A DNA stretch of 64,000 nt from Myxococcus stipitatus (GCF_021412625.1 NZ_JAKCFI010000003.1:1-64000), one strand, 5' to 3'. Shown: positions 36,114-44,939, numbered from the stretch's first letter. The notes: generated by a model not told the origin, from the sequence alone. Numbers and translations are program-made.

Positions 36114-36551
36114 CTACCCGGACGCCCGACGCCGACGCGCGGGCCTGGCCCGGGGAGGCGCCGGCGGGGCGCGGGGAATCACCGTCACCACGGCGTTGAC
36201 CACGCGCGACACCGCGCGCAGCTGAGCCGGGTCCAGCTCCCGCAGCTTGCGCGTCATCCGCCGCAGCTCGAGGGAGTCGTCCTCATCCGGGGCACGCACG
36301 GGGCGGCCCACGGGGGCCATTCCACGCCCCACGCCCAGCAGCGTATCCGAGGAGACCTGGAGCACCTCGCACAGCCGGCGCAGCGTCTGTGTGCGCGGCA
36401 ACATCCGCCCGCGCTCCAGCCGGCTGTAGACCTCCATGGACATCCCCACGCGCTCGGCCACGTCCGTCTGGGTCAACCCCAGCCGCATCCGAGCCACGCG
36501 GGCGGCGCCGCCCAGGACGGCGGCCAGCTCGAAGTCGACGGGCTCACGCAT
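36114..36551 (-). CDS. XRE family HTH regulator, copy A
   Basis: A 145-residue protein from ATG 36551. A lambda-repressor-type HTH at about 15-70 reads RVARMRLGLTQTDVAERVGMSMEVYSRLERGRMLPRTQTLRRLCEVLQVSSDTLLG. A helical stretch (MTRKLRELDPAQLRAVSRVVNAV) and a basic Pro/Arg tail follow. It sits 92 bp after a shorter paralogue with the same HTH, so the pair looks like a duplication. Confidence 0.82.
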   Translation of the reverse strand: MREPVDFELAAVLGGAARVARMRLGLTQTDVAERVGMSMEVYSRLERGRMLPRTQTLRRLCEVLQVSSDTLLGVGRGMAPVGRPVRAPDEDDSLELRRMTRKLRELDPAQLRAVSRVVNAVVTVIPRAPPAPPRARPARRRRASG

Positions 36552-36643
36552 GGTCCGCGAGCCTCGCACGCGCTGGGGGCGCGGCAAGTTTCCGGGCCCC
36601 GCCTCCGCCCCCGGAGCGGGAGGGGCCCCCGGCGGCGCCTCCG

Positions 36644-36889
36644 TCACCGGACCGCCTCGCTCCGCCCCCGGGCGTCCGGCAGGCCCAGCAGCGCGTTGGC
36701 GTCCAGCGCCAACACCTGGCACAGCCTGCGCAACGTGACGACGGAGGGCAGCGCCCGGCCCCGCTCCAGTCGGGCATAGACCTCCGGGGAGATGCCCACG
36801 CGCACGGCCACGTCCGCCTGGGACAATCCCAGCCGCGCCCGGGCCCTCCTCGCCACCGCGCCCGCGGTGATGGCCAGTTCCTCGTTCAT
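36644..36889 (-). CDS. XRE family HTH regulator, copy B
   Basis: An 81-residue protein from ATG 36889, made almost entirely of an HTH (RRARARLGLSQADVAVRVGISPEVYARLERGRALPSVVTLRRLCQVLALDANALLG). It shares about half of its HTH residues with copy A. Small single-domain regulators of this kind often act as dimers. It is divergent from the Ser/Thr kinase pair. Confidence 0.8.
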   Translation of the reverse strand: MNEELAITAGAVARRARARLGLSQADVAVRVGISPEVYARLERGRALPSVVTLRRLCQVLALDANALLGLPDARGRSEAVR

Positions 36890-37105
36890 CGTCCTCGCGC
36901 CCCTCCCGGGCATTCCCTGTCACGTCTCCCACCCCAATCCCTACCCGTCACGGCTGGACACTACCCGAAACGGCGTCCACCATGCTATGGACCTCAGAGG
37001 TTGAATCGAGATGCCAGGAATGAACATCCACCAACGACCCGTGAGAGATGGATTGGACCCTGGAAGTCATATGAAGGCATGCGGCGTGGAGGGGAGGGCC
37101 GGGAG

Positions 37106-38320
37106 ATGAGCGACCTCGAGGCGATGCACCCGCTGCTCCTCCAGGGCTCCGAGCAGATCGGCGCGCTGCGCATCATCCGGAGGCTGGCGACCGGGGGGTA
37201 TGGCGCCATCTTCCTGGCGGAGAGCGAGACGCGCGGCACGGTGGCGTTGAAGTTCGCGCTCCAGGGGCCGTCGCGCGACGACGAGGCGCGGGTGGACGCG
37301 CGCACGCGCAAGGAGGCGAAGCTGCTGATGCACCTGGCCCACCCGAACGTGGTGGAGCTGCTGGGCTACCGCCGCTGGCCGGACGCGCGGCGCGGCTACC
37401 TGTGCCTCATCATGGACTACGTGGAGGGCCCCACCCTGTCCGAGTGGGCGCTGGGGCCGCAGGCCACGCCGCGCCGGGCGGTGGAGGTCTTCGCGTCGCT
37501 GGCGTTGACGCTGGACGCGGTGCACCGCGAGGGCGTCATGCACCGCGACCTCAAGGGCAGCAACATCATCGTGCGCGCGTCGGACGGGCAGCCGGTGCTG
37601 GTGGACTTCGGCTCCGGGGACCACGCGTGCACGCCCACGCTGACGGAGGACCGGCTGCCGCCGGGCACGCCCAGCTACCGCAGCCCGGAGGCGCTGCGCT
37701 TCTGGCTGGGGCCACGCGCGCCCGGGTCGCGCTACCGCTTCGAGCGCACCGACGACCTGTATTCGCTGGGGCTGGTGTTCCACGAGCTGCTCACGGGCGC
37801 CTTCCCCTACCCCGCCCACCTGCCGCCGTCGGCGTTGCTGGCGAGCATCGAGTCGGCCGTGCTGGCCTCGCCGTCCTCGCTCAACCCGCGCGTGCCGCCC
37901 GCGCTGGACGGCATCGTGCTCAAGCTCCTGAGCCGCTACGCCGTGGACCGTTACGCCACGGGCGGCGAGCTGTACGCGGCGCTGAGCGAGGCGCTGGAGC
38001 ACGCGGACGCGACCTGGGACGCGCCGCTGTTCCCGCCGCGTCCGCCCCACGAGGCCGTCACCGAGGAGGCCGAGGAGCTGTTCGACGGCGACGAGGATGC
38101 CCGCGCGCTGCGGCGGTGGATGCGGCGGCCCGAGTGGCCGGGCGTGGACTCCGACTCCGCGCCCGCGCGCACGCCGCCCACCGAGCCCGGCCCGCCGCAT
38201 CCGTCCGACGCGGCGGCGGCGTGGCGCGCGTGGGTGCGCAAGCACTTGCATGCGCTGCGCTCGGCGCTGCGACCCTGGCGGCGCAAGGGTCCCGGGACAC
38301 CGCCCTCGCACGACGACTGA
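37106..38320 (+). CDS. Ser/Thr protein kinase (Hanks type)
   Basis: A 404-residue kinase from ATG 37106, preceded by GGGAG. The Gly loop is TGGYGAIF near 29-36, with Lys49 (VALKF), HRD at 146-148 (MHRDLKGSN) and DFG at 167-169. An activation segment with GTPSYRSPE follows. All catalytic residues are present, so it should be active. After the kinase domain (to about 295) the C-terminus is charged and Pro-rich without a membrane helix, so the protein is cytosolic. The next gene encodes a kinase-like protein lacking DFG. Confidence 0.9.
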   Translation: MSDLEAMHPLLLQGSEQIGALRIIRRLATGGYGAIFLAESETRGTVALKFALQGPSRDDEARVDARTRKEAKLLMHLAHPNVVELLGYRRWPDARRGYLCLIMDYVEGPTLSEWALGPQATPRRAVEVFASLALTLDAVHREGVMHRDLKGSNIIVRASDGQPVLVDFGSGDHACTPTLTEDRLPPGTPSYRSPEALRFWLGPRAPGSRYRFERTDDLYSLGLVFHELLTGAFPYPAHLPPSALLASIESAVLASPSSLNPRVPPALDGIVLKLLSRYAVDRYATGGELYAALSEALEHADATWDAPLFPPRPPHEAVTEEAEELFDGDEDARALRRWMRRPEWPGVDSDSAPARTPPTEPGPPHPSDAAAAWRAWVRKHLHALRSALRPWRRKGPGTPPSHDD

Positions 38321-38353
38321 ATCGCGTTCCACCCTGGAGGTCCATCGACTCTC

Positions 38354-39541
38354 ATGACGACGCCCGACACTCCCGATACGTTGGATGATGCCCCCGGAAG
38401 TCCCCGCGTCCCGCGCGTGCTGTTCAGCGTGGGAGGCACGGTGTTCGAGTTCGTGCGCAAGCTGGAGGTGCGCTCCACGGGCGAGCTGTTGATGCTGGCC
38501 CGGAGGCGCTACCGCAACGGCCTGGGGGGGCTGGTGGTGGTGAAGCGGCTGCGCAACCCGACGACGTTCGTCGAGCGGCGGCGGCTGGTGGAGGAGGTGG
38601 AGCTGACGTTCCGGCTCAACCACCCCAACATCGCCCAGGTGCACCACCTGAAGCTGTACCGGGGCGCGCCGCACGTGGTGATGGAGCACGTGGAGGGCCG
38701 CTCGCTGGACACGGTGCTCAACCTGGCGGCGATGCGGCGCCGGCCCATGTCCCCGGCGTTCGCCGCGCACGTGGTGGCGGAGGTGGCGGACGCGCTGCAC
38801 CACGCTCACCAGCTGCGCGACGACGCGAACCGGCCGCTGGACATCGTCCACCGGGACGTGAGCCCCCGGAACATCCGCGTGGGCACCCACGGCGAGGTGA
38901 AGTTGACGCACTTCACGGTGGCCACGTCACGGCTCGCCGGGCGCGAGGACACCAGCCGGCCGCTGGTGAAGGGCGACATCGCCTATGCGTCGCCGGAGGT
39001 GTTGCTGCGCGTGCCGGTGGATGCGCGCTCGGACGTCTTCTCGTTGGGGCTGGTGTTGCTGGAGCTCCTGACGGGGAAGCACCCGCTCGGCGTGGAGGAG
39101 CCGCCGCCCCCGCCCGTCGCGCCCGGGCTTCCGCTGGAGGCGCAGGGCCCCACGTGGATGCCGGTGAGCGAGGTGTCCGCGCGCATCCTCCGGTTGGAGC
39201 CGGAGCTGGTGGCCCGGCTGGCGGAGGGCGCGCCCGCGCCGCTCGTCGAGGTGGTGCGGCGCGCGCTGCGCGTGGACCCGGCGGACCGCTTCCAGAGCGC
39301 GGCGGAGCTGGGCGAGGCGCTGCGCGCGTGGCTGCACGCGAGCGCGCCCAACCACGGGCGTCACGACATCGCCCAGGAGGTGGTCCGCGCGGCGGCCGAG
39401 GCCACGGAGCGGAGGAACCAGTCCGAGCTGCTCGAGAACGGGGTGATGCCGGAGGGGCTGACCGCGGACGAGGCCACCCTCGAGAGCGACCCGACGCGGC
39501 CTCACGACGACGGGGAGCCACCCGGGGGTTCGGGGCGCTGA
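38354..39541 (+). CDS. probable Ser/Thr pseudokinase
   Basis: A 395-residue kinase-fold protein. Lys64 (VVVKRL), Glu in the C-helix and HRDVSPRN at 166-173 are kept. The Gly loop is not glycine-rich (EVRSTGELLML), and the Mg-binding DFG is replaced by THF at 185-187 (VKLTHFTVA). The P+1 region GDIAYASPEVL and the rest of the C-lobe are intact. Loss of the DFG Asp suggests it cannot phosphorylate efficiently. It starts 33 bp after the active kinase and may be its partner or regulator. Confidence 0.85.
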   Translation: MTTPDTPDTLDDAPGSPRVPRVLFSVGGTVFEFVRKLEVRSTGELLMLARRRYRNGLGGLVVVKRLRNPTTFVERRRLVEEVELTFRLNHPNIAQVHHLKLYRGAPHVVMEHVEGRSLDTVLNLAAMRRRPMSPAFAAHVVAEVADALHHAHQLRDDANRPLDIVHRDVSPRNIRVGTHGEVKLTHFTVATSRLAGREDTSRPLVKGDIAYASPEVLLRVPVDARSDVFSLGLVLLELLTGKHPLGVEEPPPPPVAPGLPLEAQGPTWMPVSEVSARILRLEPELVARLAEGAPAPLVEVVRRALRVDPADRFQSAAELGEALRAWLHASAPNHGRHDIAQEVVRAAAEATERRNQSELLENGVMPEGLTADEATLESDPTRPHDDGEPPGGSGR

Positions 39542-39652
39542 GCGCGCGAGGCCCCGTCCGCTCGTCCGCTCCACGGGCTCCGGGTCCAGCGTCCAGGCGG
39601 GCTTGCGGGACGCATCCTCCGTCACGAACGTACCTCGACGGAGGAGGGCACC

Positions 39653-40042
39653 ATGGCGCACGACAACGAGCGGCAGCATCCCAACCAACCGGCGGAGGAC
39701 TACTACGGAAGGACCACGGGCTCGCGCCACGAGGTGGGCTTGAGCGGTGACGCCGAGGACGCGCCCTCCGAGAAGAAGGGCGGAGGTCCGCCCGCGCGTC
39801 CCGCCATCGCGCGCGAGGCGGCGGTGGACACCGAGGACACGCGCGAGGAAGAGGCGCTCGCGGCGGACGAGGAGGACCTGGAGCGCGACCGGCCCCGTCC
39901 TCTCGACCCCACCGAGCGCACCCCGGGCGCCATCCTCGACGACATCCCCGACGGCGACGGCCCTCGCAGCGACGCGGGCACCAACCCGCTGCCGGACCAC
40001 TACTGGACGGCCTACCCCGGCGCCCTCGAGGAGGAGCGCTGA
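39653..40042 (+). CDS. acidic, probably disordered small protein
   Basis: A 129-residue hydrophilic protein with many Asp, Glu, Arg and Pro and hardly any hydrophobic residues. It opens with NERQHPNQPAEDYYGRTTGS and closes with an aromatic patch (PLPDHYWTAYPGAL). No fold or family was recognised. GGAGG precedes the ATG. A 12-bp-stem hairpin follows directly, so it is a separate transcription unit. Confidence 0.65.
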   Translation: MAHDNERQHPNQPAEDYYGRTTGSRHEVGLSGDAEDAPSEKKGGGPPARPAIAREAAVDTEDTREEEALAADEEDLERDRPRPLDPTERTPGAILDDIPDGDGPRSDAGTNPLPDHYWTAYPGALEEER

Positions 40043-40057
40043 CGGTCGACGTCCCCC

Positions 40058-40090
40058 GCGCGCCACGGTGAGTCGAATACCGTGGCGCGC
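40058..40090 (+). terminator. strong hairpin after the acidic-protein gene
   Basis: A perfect 12-bp stem (GCGCGCCACGGT and its complement) with a 9-base loop begins 15 bases after the stop. There is no U-tract. Confidence 0.6.
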
Positions 40091-40448
40091 CCGCCGACCG
40101 GAGGCCACACGGTTGGCGGTTGTCTGTCTTTCGCGGCTGGCCCGCAGCCGTTGCGCGCGTCCCAGGTGCTCGGAGACCTTCCAGGTCTCGCGCCCGCGCG
40201 CCCTCCTCCACGCCACCCGCCCCTTCGTGGGCCCGACCCGACGGCGGGCACCCGCGCCCTGGGGCCTGACGACGCGCGAGCATCCCCGCGCGCCCCAGGC
40301 CCCGGACCACCCCGGCGCGTCCCGTCCCGCCGGACAGGGCAAACGTGCGTGGTGAGGGACACGTCTTTCAATGCCTCACGTGTTTCCCGGGATGTCAGCC
40401 CCCCTCTGTAACGTGGACACATTCGCCAGCACCCAGGGGGAGCACTCC
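40091..40448. other. intergenic region, about 360 bp
   Basis: No gene is seen. A GTGAGG-N16-CCTCAC inverted repeat (40352-40379) lies 70 bp before the next start and may be a regulatory site. Confidence 0.4.
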
Positions 40449-41132
40449 ATGGCGGAGATTCGTGAATTGCCGCGTGTGTCCGTGAACAAGCTCGGGGAAT
40501 ACCTCGTCGCCACGCCCGCGCGCCGCAAGCGCATCATCTACGACCAGAAGCACCCTCCGGAGCAGCAGTACCTGCGCTATCCGGAGGCCTCGCACGCCAT
40601 CACGGACTTCCTCTGCCGGGGGATGGACCCGAACATCCTGCGCGAGCACCAGCGCCGCTTCGCGTGCAGCGTGCCGCAGACGGAGTTCGAGGCGCAGCGG
40701 CTGCAGCTGTGTTCGGAGGCGCTGGAGCGCTTCGCGGACGTGGTGCCTTGGCTGGGATTGGAGGAGGCGGTGCTCAGCGCGGTGGGCGCCGAGCCGCCCG
40801 TGCTGGAGATGGCGGGCGTCACCATCAGCGTGCGGCCGGAGGTCGTCATCCAGCGAATCGACCGGCACGGCGGCCCGCGCGTGGGGTTGATGAAGCTCTA
40901 CTTCTCCAAGCACCACCCGCTGGACGAGCGCTCGGGGCAGTACATCGGGACGATGTTGCAGCGCTTCGCGGAGCAGCACCTGTGCCAGCTCGGTCCCTCG
41001 GACCACAAGCTCATCCAGGTGGTGGATGTCTTCGCGGGGACCATCTTCACCGCGCCGCGAGCGCACATCCGCCGGCTGAGCGACGTGGTGCTCGCGTGCG
41101 AGGAGATCGCCGAGCGGTGGGCGGTGCACTGA
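40449..41132 (+). CDS. conserved hypothetical protein
   Basis: A 227-residue soluble protein from ATG 40449, with GGGGGAG upstream. It has no signal peptide or membrane helix and no motif known to me. Its middle reads MAGVTISVRPEVVIQRIDRHGGPRVGLMKLYFSKHHPLDERSGQYIGTMLQRFAEQHL, a strand-turn-strand-helix arrangement reminiscent of PD-(D/E)xK-like cores. The spacing of acidic residues is not convincing for a nuclease. The gene converges on the immunity gene at 41164. Confidence 0.65.
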   Translation: MAEIRELPRVSVNKLGEYLVATPARRKRIIYDQKHPPEQQYLRYPEASHAITDFLCRGMDPNILREHQRRFACSVPQTEFEAQRLQLCSEALERFADVVPWLGLEEAVLSAVGAEPPVLEMAGVTISVRPEVVIQRIDRHGGPRVGLMKLYFSKHHPLDERSGQYIGTMLQRFAEQHLCQLGPSDHKLIQVVDVFAGTIFTAPRAHIRRLSDVVLACEEIAERWAVH

Positions 41133-41163
41133 AGGCCCTGGCGCGCCTGCGCGGAGAGGACGC

Positions 41164-42498
41164 TCAGGGCCGGTGCCGCTCCGCCTCCTTGAAGAACTGG
41201 GTGAGCGAGTACTCCAACAGCGACTGGCGGGACTGCATGTACCGGCGGGCTCGGAGGAAGGGCAGCCAGACGCGCTGGCCTACGCGCACCTGCGACTCCT
41301 CTCGCTTGTGCCGCGGCACCCATGTGCCGCCCAGTCCCCGCACCAACATGCCACCCAGGTAGGCACCTAGGGCCGGTGCAGTGTGCTCGTCGATGAGCTT
41401 CCGCTCGTACCTCTCCGGGAAGCTCTCCCTCCAGAAAAAGAAGTCGAGGTCCGTGAGAGACTCGGGCGTCGCCTCCCTGATGGAGGGCACCTGGGAGTGC
41501 AGCGCCGCCACGAGGCTTTCAGACAGGTCGCCGTAATCGCCGCGGACACGCTCGGGATTCTCCACGTCCGAGGGGAGGGCAACCGGCAGCCACTCCTCCG
41601 GCTCGGGCGGTCGGAAGGCGTTGAGTTCGGAAATCTTCCGCTGCCTTTCGCTGATAGCGAACTCGGCGGGCAACCGCGAGAGGAGCGGCGCCAGGTCAGG
41701 ATGGAAGCGGGGTTCCACGGGGGCGAGCGCGGCGCTGCGCGCCCTCAGCGTGCGAAGCACCGTGTCGAAGTCGAGGTCTGGCCGCAGGTGGACCTGAGCT
41801 CGTGCCTGGGCCACACGCGCTTCGTCGCTCGCGAAGTCCGCGGCGGCGGGCCGCAGCACCAGCAGGACGGAGCCGTTGGGGAGCGCCTCCACGAGGTGCG
41901 CGGGAGTCGAGAGCATCCGCTCTCGTCCCACGCTTTCGACGAGTTCGGGGCCGAAGACGTTCAGCCAGGACACTTCTTGAACCCTGTCGACCTCGTTCCC
42001 CTCCGACGTTTCCACGGCATGGTCAGAACCAGAGGCGTCCACCAACTGGTCCTCTGCAAGGCTGCTGGCCGTGGCGCTGGCCACCGGGTAATGGGAGGCC
42101 CAGTCACGAACCATGTCCACGAATTCAAGACAGCGCACTTCCTCGCTGAAGAGCGAAAGCGGCTGAACAGAGACCCAGACATACAATCTGGGGGCTGATG
42201 GCGGCAGCCAGAGTCTCAGGGACATATCCAATGCGGGCCACGTCGCACGAGAGAGGCCCGCGGACATGCTCTTCTTTCCGCGCTTCTCGGCCAGCGCCTT
42301 CAGGACAGCGGCGCGGGAGTAGGTGTACCGCCGGTTGCCTTCGACAACGTCCGGCATCCACGCGCCCGCACGCGCTTCGAGGCCCTCGAGAAAGGGCTCC
42401 AATGCCCGCTTCAGGTCCACGGTCTGGTCGAAGGTGGCTTCGAAGGAGAGACGAAGACGGTCGTCGGTGTTGAGTTCGCGTTTCTCCGCTCCATTCAT
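41164..42498 (-). CDS. probable immunity protein of a SitA-like toxin cassette
   Basis: A 444-residue soluble protein. Its ATG overlaps the toxin stop (ATGA at 42495-42498), the arrangement expected for cognate immunity. It contains a segment like other myxobacterial immunity proteins (SEEVRCLEFVDMVRDWASHYPVASATASSLAEDQL). Its C-terminal block AYLGGMLVRGLGGTWVPR...VRVGQRVWLPFLRARRYMQSRQSLLEYSLTQFF also fits. It may belong to the TIGR04255-like set. It would bind and neutralise the nuclease-like toxin domain encoded just upstream. Confidence 0.65.
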   Translation of the reverse strand: MNGAEKRELNTDDRLRLSFEATFDQTVDLKRALEPFLEGLEARAGAWMPDVVEGNRRYTYSRAAVLKALAEKRGKKSMSAGLSRATWPALDMSLRLWLPPSAPRLYVWVSVQPLSLFSEEVRCLEFVDMVRDWASHYPVASATASSLAEDQLVDASGSDHAVETSEGNEVDRVQEVSWLNVFGPELVESVGRERMLSTPAHLVEALPNGSVLLVLRPAAADFASDEARVAQARAQVHLRPDLDFDTVLRTLRARSAALAPVEPRFHPDLAPLLSRLPAEFAISERQRKISELNAFRPPEPEEWLPVALPSDVENPERVRGDYGDLSESLVAALHSQVPSIREATPESLTDLDFFFWRESFPERYERKLIDEHTAPALGAYLGGMLVRGLGGTWVPRHKREESQVRVGQRVWLPFLRARRYMQSRQSLLEYSLTQFFKEAERHRP

Positions 42499-43541
42499 TG
42501 AAACGACACCTCCACTCCCTCGACTTCATGCTGAGCATCTCGCACCGCCGCTCGCGATGCTTTCGGGTCAGCAGGCTTGAGCTGTCCGCCCTCATATACA
42601 AGGCGGACCCTTTGGATCCGTGCCGTCTGTGCGATTCCTGGGCGGCGGATTCTCAGGGTCTCCCCGTAGTACCTCACGGCAGCGCTCGCGTCCTCGATCA
42701 GTTGCGCGGTGAGCGCCTCGGCTCCGAACCGCGAAAGGTCCCGGCTCTTGAAGCTGAACGTCTCCACACGGGGCGCCGAGCCGACCGAAGGCCCGGCTTC
42801 GATGACGAGCACGTCCGCGAAGCGGAGATCTGACTTGGCCACCCCCACGTGCGTCTCGATGCGCGGCTGGTCGAAGTCCTTGAGCCACTGCCGCTTCGCC
42901 CGTGGAAGGGCCGCGTCCGCCTCCAGGAGGGCGACCATCTTCCTCTCGAAGGCCAGGCCCCGGGCGTACCTGTCACGAACGAGCTGGTAGCCCGCCCACT
43001 TCAGCGGCCCCTTCTCGGCAATCCCCCGGCGGATTTCAGCGGCCCGCGTCTCCAGGTACGCCACGTAGTCGGCCCAGCGTGGCTGCGCGGTGACCGAGGA
43101 AGGAGCCGTCTCCAGCAGGGCCTGGCGGTGCCTCGTCAGCTCCGCCACGTCCATTGGCAGGCGCTCTCCTGGGAACTCCGCCTCCAGCTGCCGGAACTTC
43201 GCCTCCGCCACCTGTGGCGGGAGTCCGGTCGCCTCCGGGGGCACGGAGGGACGGGTTCCATCCCTTCTCCCGGAGCCTCCACCGGTGGACGTGGCACCGG
43301 TGGGCTCGCGGTAGCGCACCGCCAACGTGGCCTGTGCCTGCGCGACGTTACCGCGCGCCTCGTGCAACGCCAGCGCGCCTGCCTCTCCCCACTCCCCCAC
43401 CAGGATGGCGGCCTCCCGGTTCTGCTGGAGGTAACGGGCCAACTCCCCCACGGCGCCCTCCCCGACTCGCGCCTCCAACCTCCCCAGCACCGCCTTCAGC
43501 GCCTCCACACGGGGCACCAACGCGCGGAGTCGAGCCCCCTC
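42495..43541 (-). CDS. SitA-like toxin, C-terminal part beyond an in-frame amber codon
   Basis: The 348 codons after TAG 43542-43544 continue in the same frame as the lipoprotein gene upstream. They read EGARLRALVPRVEALKAVLGRLEARVGEGAVGELARYLQ, normal SitA-type sequence. The C-terminal domain (LAFERKMVALL...DLRFADVLVIEAGP...VETFSFKSRDLS) has a D-x-x-x-x-x-D/E...F-x-F-K pattern consistent with a PD-(D/E)xK nuclease. A separate start is possible at TTG 43520 or GTG 43517. AGGAGGG formed across the amber codon sits about 15 bases before it. If so, the toxin half would lack a signal peptide. Confidence 0.65.
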   Translation of the reverse strand, partial: EGARLRALVPRVEALKAVLGRLEARVGEGAVGELARYLQQNREAAILVGEWGEAGALALHEARGNVAQAQATLAVRYREPTGATSTGGGSGRRDGTRPSVPPEATGLPPQVAEAKFRQLEAEFPGERLPMDVAELTRHRQALLETAPSSVTAQPRWADYVAYLETRAAEIRRGIAEKGPLKWAGYQLVRDRYARGLAFERKMVALLEADAALPRAKRQWLKDFDQPRIETHVGVAKSDLRFADVLVIEAGPSVGSAPRVETFSFKSRDLSRFGAEALTAQLIEDASAAVRYYGETLRIRRPGIAQTARIQRVRLVYEGGQLKPADPKASRAAVRDAQHEVEGVEVSFQ

Positions 43542-44690
43542 CTACATGGAGAGGCCCGCTTCACGCAGCACGCGCGCCCCCTTCCCTCCCGCGTACAGGC
43601 TCACCATGAGGGCCGCGGGAGCCAACTGCCGCGTGGCCTCCTCGTACTCGCCCTTGGCCAGGGAAGCCCCGCCTCGCGCCGTCCCCGCCGCCAGGTGGTA
43701 GAAGCCCAGCGGCACGCCGAAGGTGAGGTGGTCGAAGGACGCCAGGGCCACGTTGCCCGGTGCGAAGGCCCCCAGGTACTGCGCCTTCTCCACCTCCTCG
43801 TATGCGGCTCGGTAGGGCGGCGGAAGCCGAGGGGGCAGCGCGGACGCCTCCACGCTCCGGGATCCACCGACGAGGGGAACGGAGACCGCGACGTCATCCG
43901 CGGCCCGTCCCAGCCCGCGCGCGATGTCGCCCGCGCGGAAGTCCCGCTCCGGGAAGTCGGTGAGGGCCATGCCCCGCTGCTTGAGCTCCTCGCGCACCAC
44001 CTCCATCGCCCCCAGGGCGCGCTTGAGCAGCTTGTCCTCGGCCAGCCGGCGCAGCAGTTGCCGCACCTCGTCGTCGTGGGTGGTGTGCAGGACGAAGAGG
44101 GCGAGGACTTCCGCCTTGGCCAGACCGTGCTTCTCCACGGCGGTGGAGAGGAAGGTCGCGCGCTTCTCGAGGAGGACGCGGGCCGCCTTGGCCCCCAGGG
44201 GCCCCAGGGCTCCCAGCCGGACGGCGTTCCAAGCCGAGAGGGACTCCACCACCCGGGGCATGTCCGCCTGGCGCTGCAAGGCCAGGAAGGCCGCAGGCGA
44301 GGTGCACTCCAGGAAGGGCGCCAGCACCGCCTCGTCCGAGTCCAGGCGCGGCCAGCCAGGGGGCAGCACCCCACAGGCCGCCGACCTCGTCCCGCCGACA
44401 CGCAGGGGCGCTGTCTCATCCAGTCCTGCCCCGTCGGAATGTGCTGGGCCGTGACGAAAAACCAGCGGCGTCCCCTCGTCCGCTGCGCCAGGGACGACTT
44501 CGAGCGTGCCGTCCTCCGGCAGACTCGCGCCGGCCGTGTGCCCCGCTTCGAACATGGGTATCCGCCCCGAATGGGACGAGAAGGCGGGGTCCCGCCCATG
44601 CCAGGAGGACTGGGAGGCACAGGCGAGCTGGAGCATCGCCGCCGCCAAGGCCAGCCAGGCTCTGCCGCGCGGCCGTCGCTCAGCGCACAT
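43542..44690 (-). CDS. SitA-like lipoprotein toxin, N-terminal part ending at an amber codon
   Basis: A 382-residue frame from ATG 44690. A signal peptide ends at a lipidation Cys near residue 24 (MLQLACAS). An Ala/Leu-rich helical carrier domain follows, of the kind shared by SitA toxins of Myxococcus that pass between cells by outer-membrane exchange (RGLGRAADDVAVSVPLVG and GTARGGASLAKGEYEEATRQLAPAALMVSLY). It stops at TAG 43542 within GLSM-stop-EGARLRAL, and the frame then continues to 42495. The undisrupted product would have about 731 residues. The start overlaps the small upstream gene by 11 bp. Confidence 0.7.
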   Translation of the reverse strand: MCAERRPRGRAWLALAAAMLQLACASQSSWHGRDPAFSSHSGRIPMFEAGHTAGASLPEDGTLEVVPGAADEGTPLVFRHGPAHSDGAGLDETAPLRVGGTRSAACGVLPPGWPRLDSDEAVLAPFLECTSPAAFLALQRQADMPRVVESLSAWNAVRLGALGPLGAKAARVLLEKRATFLSTAVEKHGLAKAEVLALFVLHTTHDDEVRQLLRRLAEDKLLKRALGAMEVVREELKQRGMALTDFPERDFRAGDIARGLGRAADDVAVSVPLVGGSRSVEASALPPRLPPPYRAAYEEVEKAQYLGAFAPGNVALASFDHLTFGVPLGFYHLAAGTARGGASLAKGEYEEATRQLAPAALMVSLYAGGKGARVLREAGLSM

Positions 44691-44847
44691 TGTCCACCCC
44701 CAGCCCCACACCCGCGAAGGCCCCCGACCGCGGCGTCCCTGTCGCCTCCGGGCACAGCGGCGTGCCGCCCTGCCCCAGCAGCTGGGCCATTCCCGTCGCA
44801 GGCAGCAGCACCAGCCATACGACGGCCCAACTCCAATGGCTGAACAT
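44680..44847 (-). CDS. small exported protein upstream of the toxin (sitB position)
   Basis: A 55-residue frame from ATG 44847, with GGGAG six bases upstream. The hydrophobic signal segment SWAVVWLVLLPATGMAQ is followed by a short Gly/Pro-rich mature part with one Cys. It overlaps the toxin start by 11 bp, so the two are co-translated. Myxococcus toxin loci of the sitBAI type also carry an extra gene here, although this one is very short. The start codon and ribosome site lie in one arm of a 13-bp inverted repeat. Confidence 0.55.
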   Translation of the reverse strand: MFSHWSWAVVWLVLLPATGMAQLLGQGGTPLCPEATGTPRSGAFAGVGLGVDNVR

Positions 44848-44939
44848 CGGCGACTCCCGTGAAAGGCCCCGGCAGGGGCGACAAGGGACGGAGACTGTCC
44901 GTTCGGTCAGACATGCATTGCATTGAGGGAGTCGCCGAT
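44846..44939 (-). promoter_or_regulatory. leader RNA that can sequester the first start codon of the toxin cassette
   Basis: A perfect 13-bp inverted repeat joins 44927-44939 (5' arm on the minus strand) to 44846-44858 (3' arm). The 3' arm holds GGGAG and the AU of the start codon. The 68 bases between contain two smaller stems (ACGGA/TCCGT and GCCCC/GGGGC). When folded, the ribosome site would be closed. Confidence 0.6.
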
